Assembly (NCBI GenBank): GCA_947594095.1
Contig: CANQEA010000097.1
Coordinates: 1-5,235 of the forward strand
Origin: an uncultured Clostridia bacterium
Lineage (GTDB): Bacteria > Bacillota_A > Clostridia > TANB77 > CAG-508
Length of the DNA: 5,235 bases
Reading direction: 5' to 3'
Shown one piece after another: positions 1-5,056 of this stretch (its first letter is position 1; each line of letters begins with the position of its first letter). The notes under the pieces are model-generated. The model worked only from the letters and a program-made list of their open reading frames with translations. It made no database searches and was not told where the DNA came from. The position numbers and the translations under genes are program-made.

Positions 1-508
1 AAACCATATATAGGAATATCTCCATTAGTTTCTGGAGAAATAGCAGAAGATTTTGCAAATTATTTAGTTAATTCTGAGCAAAGAAGATGTGTTGTTGCGC
101 TAGGTGTACTTGTAAATAAAGATGGTGTGCAAAAAGCAGGAGGGTATTTAATTAATGCAATGCCAGACCACAAAGAAGAAGATATAAATAACATTGAACA
201 AAGTGTATTTAAAGCTGGTGCTATGTCAAAAATGTTAGACCAAAATCTAAGCTTAATAGATATTGCAAAAAAGATAACAGGAGATGAAAACGTCCAAGTT
301 ATAGAAGAAAATATTACACCAGTTTATAAGTGTGATTGCTCAAAAGAAAACATGGCAAATGGATTAGTCACCATTGGTAAAAAAGAGTTACAAGATATAA
401 TAGAACAAGACCGGAAAAGCAGAAGTTGTTTGTCATTTTTGTAATAAAAAATATGAATTTTCACAGGAAGAATTAGAAGAAATTAAAAAGTCAATCAACT
501 CTAATTAA
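1..508 (+). CDS. hslO: Hsp33 redox-regulated chaperone, C-terminal part, frameshifted
   Basis: This is the 3' portion of the gene for Hsp33, a cytosolic holdase chaperone activated when oxidants release zinc from its C-terminal cysteine cluster. The window starts inside the gene, so roughly the first 130-140 residues are missing (inferred from a usual length near 290). Seen in frame 1: PYIGISPLVSGEIAEDFANY, typical of the core domain; a QKAGGYLINAMP segment; then the first half of the zinc site, CDC (codons at 331-339). Frame 1 runs into a stop at 442-444. Frame 2, read from 413, gives GKAEVVCHFCNKKYEFSQEE, with the second half of the zinc site (CHFC, 431-442), and stops at 506-508. One extra base at 411/412 explains the break: GAC-GGA would read D-G, as the family expects. 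As written, the protein loses CxxC and could not bind zinc normally. I am sure of the family; whether the break is real or an error is open. Confidence 0.93.
409..415 (+). other. +1 frameshift site in hslO
   Basis: The sequence reads GACCGGA where the Hsp33 frame needs GACGGA. Deleting one of the two Cs (411 or 412) joins the upstream frame, ending ELQDIIEQD, to GKAEVVCHFC without a gap. There is no long homopolymer here that would suggest phase variation or slippage. Confidence 0.85.
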
Positions 509-515
509 AAATTTG

Positions 516-548
516 AAAAATATTTTACAAAAGTTTCAAAATATTTTT
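516..548 (+). terminator. Weak AT-only hairpin after hslO
   Basis: AAAAATATTTT (516-526) is perfectly complementary to AAAATATTTTT (538-548), giving an 11-bp stem with a 12-nt loop. It starts 8 nt past the hslO stop and ends in a T-run. The stem has no G-C pair, so termination would be weak. It is the only candidate for ending the hslO transcript before the next promoter. Confidence 0.4.
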
Positions 549-556
549 AAAAAATA

Positions 557-585
557 TTGACAAAGGAAAAATTTATGATTAGAAT
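557..585 (+). promoter_or_regulatory. Sigma-A type promoter of a short transcript
   Basis: The -35 box TTGACA (557-562) and the -10 box TAGAAT (580-585) are separated by exactly 17 nt. The start of transcription would fall near 592. No recognisable protein gene lies between it and the terminator at 704-736, which points to a small RNA or leader. Confidence 0.7.
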
Positions 586-591
586 AAACTT

Positions 592-737
592 GGAACAAAT
601 CTATTTTTGTAAATAGAAGCACATTGAAAATTAAATACTTTTGTATTAAAAAATAGAGAATAATTCTATTTACAAATATGGAAAAAATGAAACAAGAAAT
701 ATTAAATCTTTAAGTATTGTACTTAAAGATTTTTTTA
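592..737 (+). ncRNA. Candidate structured small RNA or leader with own promoter and terminator
   Basis: The predicted transcript is about 146 nt, defined by the promoter at 557-585 and the terminator at 704-736. Bases 606-618 pair perfectly with 664-676 (13 bp), and two more pairs lie beyond a mismatch. The enclosed part holds a small hairpin (634-638 with 643-647). The 5' arm can alternatively fold on itself (601-606 with 611-616), so two exclusive structures exist. An 11-codon ORF without a clear ribosome binding site (678-713, MEKMKQEILNL) ends inside the terminator stem. I do not recognise a known RNA family; the terminal pairing is reminiscent of 6S-like or leader RNAs, but no consensus element is visible. 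Confidence 0.4.
704..736 (+). terminator. Rho-independent terminator and palindrome copy 1
   Basis: The arm at 704-716 pairs with 720-732 (13 bp, core arm ATCTTTAAGTA, loop TTG). Together with the end of the stem there is an uninterrupted T-run at 730-736. The 25-nt core (706-730) recurs in exact reverse-complement orientation at 883-907. Confidence 0.7.
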
Positions 738-907
738 TATTTATAGTAATTACATTATAATATATATAAATAGCTAAATATACAAGAAATTTGTTTGTAT
801 ATATTTTAAAAAATATTTTTTCCATATATATAAAAAAATACTTATAATTATTAGTAAATCAATAGTTATGAGTATTTTTATTATCTTTAAGTACAATACT
901 TAAAGAT
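706..907. repeat. Inverted pair of identical 25-nt palindromes bounding a hairpin-rich segment
   Basis: The 25-nt unit at 706-730 (arm ATCTTTAAGTA, loop TTG) occurs again at 883-907 with loop CAA, that is, as its exact reverse complement. Identity stops at the 25 nt; the flanks differ. Between them lie two more hairpins: 778-785 with 795-802 (8 bp), and 834-852 with 861-879. No ORF of note is present. This could be a small non-autonomous repeat element, a pair of protein-binding operators, or a duplicated terminator. No target-site duplication is evident. Confidence 0.6.
834..879 (+). terminator. Long hairpin with 19-bp stem, possible terminator
   Basis: Bases 834-852 pair with 861-879 over 19 positions around an 8-nt loop (AGTAAATC). 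Two of the pairs are G-U in + strand RNA and would be C-A mismatches in the opposite strand, so the + strand RNA fold is favoured. The 3' arm ends in a T-run. It may back up the terminator at 704-736 and insulate the next promoter. Confidence 0.45.
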
Positions 908-909
908 AA
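881..909. promoter_or_regulatory. Palindrome copy 2 upstream of the prepilin-like gene promoter
   Basis: The arms at 881-893 and 897-909 form a 13-bp perfect dyad with loop CAA. Its 3' side is followed by A-rich sequence, so unlike copy 1 it does not look like a + strand terminator. It lies 26 bp upstream of the -35 box at 936, a position that would suit an activator or repressor site. A binding function is inference only. Confidence 0.4.
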
Positions 910-935
910 AAAACGACAAAAAAAGACAAAAATCA

Positions 936-964
936 TTGACAATAAAACCAACTATTCATATAAT
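936..964 (+). promoter_or_regulatory. Consensus promoter of the prepilin-like gene
   Basis: TTGACA (936-941) and TATAAT (959-964) are separated by 17 nt, a full consensus match. Transcription would begin near 971, leaving a leader of about 108 nt before the start codon at 1079. The leader holds a 6-bp hairpin (1016-1021 with 1026-1031) and a tiny ORF, MEKLNKRK (1043-1069), whose stop codon overlaps the ribosome binding site of the main gene. Confidence 0.8.
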
Positions 965-1078
965 AAGTTTAACACATATTAAAAGTACTATATTAAAAAT
1001 ACCTATTTATTAAATTTATTCTAATGAATAATAAAGTAAAATATGGAAAAACTAAACAAAAGAAAGTGAGGAAAAGAT

Positions 1079-1714
1079 ATGTTAAAAGTAGAAAAACTAA
1101 ATGAAAATCAAAAAATGAAGAACAAAAATGTACAAAGAAAAAACAAAGGTATAACATTAATAGCACTTGTTATTACAATCATTGTAATTTTAATCCTTGC
1201 AGGAGTAAGTATAAACACATTATTTGGAGATAATGGTTTACTTACAAAGGCAGATGAAGCGAGAACAGCAAATGCAAGAGCGGGGGCATATGACAAAGTA
1301 GCAGTGGAGGTATTAGCAAGTTATGATAATAATGGAAAATTAAATGCAGAGACATTAAGAAGTAACTTAAAAGCAAGAAAAGGAGAAGTAGAAGAGGGAA
1401 CAGGATTCCCAGTAAAGGTAAAAATGGATGGATATCCATTTACAATAGACTCAGAAGGAAATGTGGGGGATATAGTCAAAGTAGGAGAAGTAGAAATCCC
1501 ATCAGGATATACACTATTAGACACAAAAGAAGAAGGAATAGTAATAAAAGATAGTAATAATAATGAGTTTGTATGGATACCAGTGCCACAGACTAAAGAA
1601 GTGTATACGACAGCAGAATTAGGAATAACAGATTTTACAGAAGAAAAATATAAAGCAATAGATAAAGATTTAAGAGATTACAGTATTGTATATCGGAAGT
1701 TCAACAGACTGTGA
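1079..1714 (+). CDS. Prepilin-like anchored FGE/CLec-fold protein, N-terminal part (frameshifted)
   Basis: Residues 20-45 carry a type IV prepilin-like signal: a basic stretch, then KG followed by ITLIALVITIIVILILAG, with predicted cleavage after Gly24. The usual Glu at +5 is Ala. Such leaders place proteins at the membrane or in pilus-like fibres. A helical stalk follows (GDNGLLTKADEARTANARAG, 50-69), then a linker. From about residue 141, PSGYTLLDTKEEGIVIKD and EFVWIPVP (163-170) look like the start of a formylglycine-generating-enzyme/C-type-lectin-like domain. The start ATG at 1079 has GTGAGG (1066-1071) 7 nt upstream. The frame runs off into YRKFNRL and a stop at 1714, while the domain continues in another frame (next entry). 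One extra base near 1690 explains this; the restored protein would be about 500 residues. The likely role is a secreted or surface-displayed binding protein. Membrane anchoring is well supported; ligand and function are unknown. Confidence 0.85.
   Translation: MLKVEKLNENQKMKNKNVQRKNKGITLIALVITIIVILILAGVSINTLFGDNGLLTKADEARTANARAGAYDKVAVEVLASYDNNGKLNAETLRSNLKARKGEVEEGTGFPVKVKMDGYPFTIDSEGNVGDIVKVGEVEIPSGYTLLDTKEEGIVIKDSNNNEFVWIPVPQTKEVYTTAELGITDFTEEKYKAIDKDLRDYSIVYRKFNRL
1674..1714 (+). other. Frameshift interval in the prepilin-like gene
   Basis: The upstream frame stays open to the stop at 1712-1714 and the downstream frame is open from 1674, so a +1 shift lies between. Removing C1694 in TATCGGAAGT would read DYSIVYGSSTDCDQWYAWD across the joint; removing another base nearby would also restore the frame. 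The exact base is inferred. Confidence 0.75.
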
Positions 1715-2585
1715 CCAATGGTACGCGTGGGACGCAACTAAAAGTGAAGATGAAAGATTAATAACAAAAGAAAATGCAACAGAAAATGAAGAAGTCGATC
1801 AGAAAAAATTAACCAATGGATGTGGATTAAATTGTGATGAATATTACGCATTAAAGAAAAAGATGTTAAAAAGTATATATCAAAATGGAGGATTTTGGAT
1901 AGGAAGATATGAGGCAGGGATTGATGGAAAATTAAATTCAGAAGTAGTAGACACATTAGACACAGCAGCAGCAACACCAAGAACATCATCAAGCACATCT
2001 ACAAGCGTAAACGCAGTAAGCCAACAAAATAAATACCCATATAATTATGTAACATGTAGCCAAGCACAAGAATTAGCAAGTCAAATGCCAACAAGTGGAG
2101 GATTAACAAGTAGTTTAATGTTTGGAGTGCAATGGAATTTAGTGTGTAAATTTTTAGAAACAGAAAAGTCATTAAATCAATCAAAAATTAAAAGTAATAG
2201 TAGTTCATGGGGAAATTACAATAATGCATTATTCACAATTAATAGTGGAGAATATACGTCAAGTCCAGACAAAGGTTATTGGACGAAATGTAGCGGTAAT
2301 ACAAAAAAATTGATAGGGAGTAAATTACTAACAACAGGAGCATCTACTAAAAATACAGATGAAATACCTGAAGGTAGAGACAGAAATTGTGTGTTAAATA
2401 TATATGATTTTGCAGGAAATGAATGGGAATGGACTCTAGAAATGACTACCAATCCACGCAGCCCTTGTTGCTCTAGGGGAGGCAGTTATGCCAACGATGG
2501 TGATAAATTTCGAGCGAGTGATCGAAGCCTCGAAATTCCAACCGCAACTGACAGCAAGTATTCCTTCCGCGTCACACTTTATTAG
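1686..2585 (+). CDS. FGE/CLec-fold C-terminal part of the same protein, probable DGR variable protein
   Basis: This is the continuation of the preceding gene. This frame is open from 1674 and has only a TTG at 1686 and no ribosome binding site, so it is unlikely to start independently. Residues counted from 1686: CDQWYAWD (9-16), NGGFWIGRYEAG (67-78), a Ser/Thr-rich loop (95-110), FGVQWNLVCKFLE (146-158), DFAGNEWEWTLE (241-252), RGGSY (264-268) and the terminal FRVTLY. WIGRYE, NEWEW, RGG and FR are hallmarks of the FGE-sulfatase/C-type-lectin fold used by DGR variable proteins. Like those, the gene ends right after the FR..LY strand. The last ~50 codons have clearly higher G+C than the rest of the gene and C-rich codons (GCC, AAC, CTC, ACC, CGC). 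FGE enzymatic activity is improbable; ligand binding with a diversified surface is the inferred role. A strong terminator follows. Confidence 0.85.
   Translation: MYIGSSTDCDQWYAWDATKSEDERLITKENATENEEVDQKKLTNGCGLNCDEYYALKKKMLKSIYQNGGFWIGRYEAGIDGKLNSEVVDTLDTAAATPRTSSSTSTSVNAVSQQNKYPYNYVTCSQAQELASQMPTSGGLTSSLMFGVQWNLVCKFLETEKSLNQSKIKSNSSSWGNYNNALFTINSGEYTSSPDKGYWTKCSGNTKKLIGSKLLTTGASTKNTDEIPEGRDRNCVLNIYDFAGNEWEWTLEMTTNPRSPCCSRGGSYANDGDKFRASDRSLEIPTATDSKYSFRVTLY
2436..2585 (+). repeat. Candidate DGR variable region (VR)
   Basis: This segment covers the codons after NEWEW to the stop codon. In known DGR targets of the CLec/FGE type, the variable region is the extreme 3' end of the gene, spans the RGG...FR part of the fold, and ends in a G+C-rich tract. 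All three are seen here, with TTCCGCGTCAC as the G+C-rich end (2561-2571). Base composition jumps compared with flanking coding sequence. No template repeat copy, Avd gene or reverse transcriptase is present in the window, so if this is a VR it is served from elsewhere in the genome. The boundaries are approximate. Confidence 0.55.
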
Positions 2586-2678
2586 TGAGACTGAACTCTA
2601 AAGCCGCAAAACTAAACTCATGAGTAAAAGTAGATTTACAAGCAGAAATTCTGAAAAGAGAAATTCCACCTAGCGGTG
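2586..2678 (+). other. 3' flank of the VR with small palindromes
   Basis: This stretch is non-coding. It holds GAG/CTC around a 6-nt loop (2587-2598), the perfect 10-bp palindrome ACTCATGAGT (2616-2625), a small GAAA-loop hairpin (2649-2660), and CACC paired with GGTG around TAGC (2667-2678). DGR variable regions are often followed by hairpins that help retargeting. Whether any of these plays that role cannot be told from the sequence. Confidence 0.3.
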
Positions 2679-2709
2679 ACGTCACCTCATTATTGGGGTG
2701 GCGTTTTTT
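2679..2709 (+). terminator. Strong rho-independent terminator after the DGR-target-like gene
   Basis: ACGTCACCTC (2679-2688) pairs with GGGGTGGCGT (2695-2704) as a 10-bp stem including two G-U pairs, with loop ATTATT and a T-run to 2709. The 5' arm overlaps the perfect palindrome GGTGACGTCACC (2675-2686), so the two folds exclude each other. Confidence 0.85.
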
Positions 2710-2740
2710 GTGGTTAAAGACGTCAAAGATCAAAAAAATA

Positions 2741-2769
2741 TTGACAAATTGATTTTAAAAACTTATAAT
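2741..2769 (+). promoter_or_regulatory. Consensus promoter of ppaC
   Basis: TTGACA (2741-2746) and TATAAT (2764-2769) lie 17 nt apart, a perfect match to the housekeeping sigma consensus. The start of transcription falls near 2776, about 30 nt before the ppaC start codon. A strong, apparently simple promoter suits a housekeeping enzyme. Confidence 0.88.
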
Positions 2770-2805
2770 ATTTTTAAATTAAATAGTAAAGGAATGTGAT
2801 ATAAA

Positions 2806-3735
2806 ATGAGTGAAAATATTTTAATTTTTGGACATAAAAGCCCAGACACAGACTCAATATGTTCAAGTTTAGTAATGGAAGATATCCAAAGAAAAATGGG
2901 AGTAGAAAATGCAGTAGCATGTAGACTTGGAGAAATCAATAAAGAAACAAAATATGTTTTAGATTATTTTAAGGTAGAAGCTCCAAAATTAATTGAAAAA
3001 GTAGAAGAAGGTCAACAAGTAATAATGGTGGACCATAATGCATTTGAACAAACAGTAGATGGCATAGAAAAAGCAAAAATAATTTCAGTATTAGACCATC
3101 ATAGAGTATGCAATTTTAAAACAGATGAACCATTATTCTTTTATGCACAACCTGTTGGATGTACTGCAACTATTTTATTTGAGTTATATACATTAAATGG
3201 AGTTAAAGTAGAACCTAAAATTGCAGGATTAATGCTAAGTGCAATAATATCAGATACACTATTATTAAAATCACCAACTACAACTATAAAAGATGAAAAA
3301 GCATTAGAAAAACTAGCTGAAATTGCAAATATAAATGTAGAAGAATATGGAATAGAAATGTTAAAAGCAGGTACAGATTTAGACGATTATTCTGAAGAAG
3401 AATTAGTAAACTTAGATGCTAAAAAAATGGAAAATGCAAATGGCAAATATGCAATTGCACAAGTAAATACAGTAGATATAAATAGTGTATTAACAAGACA
3501 AAGTAAACTAGAAGATGCAATAAAAGCTGAAATATCAAAAAATGATTTAAGCTTATTTGTACTTGCAATTACAGATATTTTAAATAGTAATTCAGAAATA
3601 ATTGCTTTAGGAGATAGAGCAAATGATGTTATTAAAAAAGCGTTTGGAAAAGATTTAGAAAATAACAGAGCATTTTTGGAAGGTGTTGTTTCAAGAAAGA
3701 AACAATTATTACCAAATATTGATAAGAATATTTAA
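2806..3735 (+). CDS. ppaC: Manganese-dependent inorganic pyrophosphatase (family II)
   Basis: The product hydrolyses cytosolic pyrophosphate to two phosphates, pulling biosynthetic reactions such as nucleic acid and tRNA-charging steps forward. It belongs to the DHH family. Seen: GHKSPDTDS (9-17), giving metal ligands His10, Asp14 and Asp16; VDHN with Asp76 (73-78); the signature DHHR (97-100) with His98; ISDT (148-151) with Asp150; and the C-terminal substrate-binding SRKKQ (296-300). All expected ligands are intact. The length, 309 residues, equals the usual short form; there is no inserted CBS or DRTGG regulatory module, so nucleotide control is not expected. The ATG at 2806 is preceded by AAAGGA (2788-2793) at a 12-nt gap, slightly long. 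It is monocistronic, with its own promoter and the terminator at 3842-3871. The identification is secure. Confidence 0.97.
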   Translation: MSENILIFGHKSPDTDSICSSLVMEDIQRKMGVENAVACRLGEINKETKYVLDYFKVEAPKLIEKVEEGQQVIMVDHNAFEQTVDGIEKAKIISVLDHHRVCNFKTDEPLFFYAQPVGCTATILFELYTLNGVKVEPKIAGLMLSAIISDTLLLKSPTTTIKDEKALEKLAEIANINVEEYGIEMLKAGTDLDDYSEEELVNLDAKKMENANGKYAIAQVNTVDINSVLTRQSKLEDAIKAEISKNDLSLFVLAITDILNSNSEIIALGDRANDVIKKAFGKDLENNRAFLEGVVSRKKQLLPNIDKNI

Positions 3736-3841
3736 TTAATTTGAAAATAATTTTTTTAAGAATATTCTAAAAAATTTGTCATATAATAAAATATATTTAG
3801 CTTAAGCAAAAAAATAAATCGAAGAACTTGAATGTTCGCAC

Positions 3842-3871
3842 AGAGATATGTTGACCACATATCTCTTTTTT
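3842..3871 (+). terminator. Rho-independent terminator of ppaC
   Basis: AGAGATATG (3842-3850) pairs perfectly with CATATCTCT (3858-3866), extendable by one pair into a tight loop, followed by T through 3871. It lies about 107 nt past the ppaC stop. A smaller hairpin, GAAC/GTTC, precedes it near 3825-3838. Confidence 0.85.
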
Positions 3872-3925
3872 GTAAAATAAAGCAACAGCAAAATTAAAAT
3901 AAAATATTTTTGATACAAATAACTA

Positions 3926-3954
3926 TTGACAAAATGCAAAAAACAATATATTAT
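3926..3954 (+). promoter_or_regulatory. Promoter upstream of the DUF3800 gene
   Basis: TTGACA (3926-3931) and TATTAT (3949-3954) have 17-nt spacing. Transcription would start near 3961 and leave a leader of about 213 nt before the DUF3800 start codon, unusually long for this window. No better promoter is seen closer to the gene; TTGAAA at 4112 has no good -10 partner. Confidence 0.65.
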
Positions 3955-3960
3955 TATGTT

Positions 3961-4173
3961 AATTAAAATCATAATTATAATATTATTTAATAAAAAATTC
4001 TATTCATTACTTTAATCTATATTTTTTTCTTTAAAAATCTCAGATTATAAAAATAAAAAATTATTCAATAGAAAATATCTTTCTATAATCTTTAAAACTA
4101 TCATTTATGGATTGAAAATATATAGTATATATGAAAATATTTATGATTTATAGATAACAAAGGAGCTGGTTTA
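3961..4173 (+). other. Long AT-rich leader of the DUF3800 gene
   Basis: No ORF or known riboswitch signature is visible. Overlapping dyads occur: ATAGAAA (4068-4074) with TTTCTAT (4080-4086), and AGATTATA (4042-4049) with TATAATCT (4084-4091). These share bases and so are alternatives. The strong ribosome binding site AAAGGAG (4159-4165) sits 8 nt before the ATG. Confidence 0.4.
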
Positions 4174-4938
4174 ATGTATTTAATGTATGCAGATGAAAGT
4201 GGAAATACTGGAACAGACTATGATAATAAAGAACAACCTATATTTGTATTAGCAGGAGTATTAGTGGAAGATAGAAAGTGGCATAAAATTAATAAATTAT
4301 TTAATCAAAAGAAAGTAGAAATATTATCAATATTAGAAACATGCGAAATACATGCAAACGAATTATTTAATTCATCTAAAAAATCTATCTTTAATCAATT
4401 TGAATGGAAAGATAATTTTAAAACATTGGAAAAATTAGCAGATTTAATAATTGAGTTAGATGTAAAGATTCAATTTATTGCAATTGACAAAAAGTGCTTT
4501 AAAAGAAGTGTTAATAATTTTTTTAAGAATTCAATAAAAATAGAACCATATATTTATTCTTTTGTAAAAATGTATGAGTTAGTCTCTGATATATTAGTAA
4601 AGCATAATAACAAAGGAATTATTTTTTTAGATAATATTCTAACTATTCCATCTACACTACATAATATTTATCCAATATTATCTAAAAACAATAATACAAT
4701 GATTGAAGAAGCAATGTTTTTGAACTCTAAAGATAGTAATTTTGTACAAATAGCAGATATATGTGCTTTTTATATAGAAAAATATTTTTCCATAAAAAAA
4801 GGATATAAAAAATACAGTGCTATTAAAGAAGAACACTGTTTGAATATGTATAATAAACTCAATAAATTAATTAATCATGTAGATTCAGAATTTTTAACTG
4901 AATATATCCCTTTTAAATCAAAAGAATATTATATATAA
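4174..4938 (+). CDS. DUF3800 domain-containing protein
   Basis: The 254-residue product fits the uncharacterised DUF3800 family, common in accessory regions, phages and near defence genes. Seen: the N-terminal signature YADESGN (5-11) with Asp7-Glu8; VLAGVLV (25-31); IHANEL (59-64) with His60 and Glu63; IIFLDN (149-154) with Asp153; and the C-terminal FVQIADICAF (190-199) with Asp195. This spread of conserved acidic residues resembles a metal-dependent RNase H-like arrangement, but nuclease activity is inference. There are no membrane segments or signal peptide, so it is probably cytosolic. The ATG at 4174 has AAAGGAG 8 nt upstream; a second in-frame ATG at 4183 is less well placed. It seems to be transcribed alone, from a distant promoter. 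A small RNA gene on the opposite strand ends at its stop codon. The family call is confident; the function is unknown. Confidence 0.85.
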   Translation: MYLMYADESGNTGTDYDNKEQPIFVLAGVLVEDRKWHKINKLFNQKKVEILSILETCEIHANELFNSSKKSIFNQFEWKDNFKTLEKLADLIIELDVKIQFIAIDKKCFKRSVNNFFKNSIKIEPYIYSFVKMYELVSDILVKHNNKGIIFLDNILTIPSTLHNIYPILSKNNNTMIEEAMFLNSKDSNFVQIADICAFYIEKYFSIKKGYKKYSAIKEEHCLNMYNKLNKLINHVDSEFLTEYIPFKSKEYYI

Positions 4939-5021
4939 AAAATGTGCAAGGAGCTATTGGAATAGGTATTCAACCCATCTAGGAGCTTCACCTTGGAAAC
5001 TCACTGCTCCCTGCTTAAGTT
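4937..5021 (-). ncRNA. Candidate small RNA convergent with the DUF3800 gene
   Basis: Read on the - strand, the promoter at 5056-5028 predicts a start near 5021, and an RNA of about 85 nt ends in a U-run (A-run 4937-4942 on +). Its ends pair: GCAGGGAGC (5014-5006) with GCTCCTTGC (4954-4946), 9 bp with one G-U. On the + strand that pair would be an A-C mismatch, so the - strand is favoured. The motif TTCCAA...AGCTCCT occurs twice, so the 5' GGGAGC can pair with either copy. The RNA is much richer in G+C than its surroundings. I do not recognise a known family. The promoter, pairing and U-run agree on strand and extent. Confidence 0.6.
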
Positions 5022-5027
5022 AAATAT

Positions 5028-5056
5028 ATTTTAACATAAAATATATAACTTGTCAA
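5028..5056 (-). promoter_or_regulatory. Promoter of the - strand small RNA
   Basis: On the - strand TTGACA (5056-5051) and TAAAAT (5033-5028) are 17 nt apart, with TGT directly before the -10, which makes an extended -10 element. The -35 box lies within the inverted repeat at 5051-5069. Confidence 0.7.

Noticed and set aside
592..737. 6S RNA identity for the short transcript
   Set aside because: It has a long-range stem but is short, very AT-rich, and I cannot see the conserved promoter-mimic bubble or flanking sequences of 6S RNA.
1108..1998. Open frames on the - strand opposite the prepilin-like gene
   Set aside because: They are low-complexity, Leu/Phe-rich translations opposite convincingly coding + strand sequence, with no ribosome binding sites or recognisable domains.
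1686..2585. Second CDS as an independent gene starting at TTG 1686
   Set aside because: There is no ribosome binding site, and the domain begins in the preceding frame (EFVWIPVP); a frameshifted single gene explains both.
3741..3803. Separate promoter and small RNA between ppaC and its terminator
   Set aside because: TTGAAA and TATAAT-like boxes occur but with poor partners or spacing; the terminator is adequately explained as the end of the ppaC transcript.
4946..5000. CsrA-sponge RNA on the + strand (several GGA motifs)
   Set aside because: GGA occurs four times, but the G-U pair, promoter and U-run all favour the - strand as the transcript, and the motifs are not displayed in hairpin loops.
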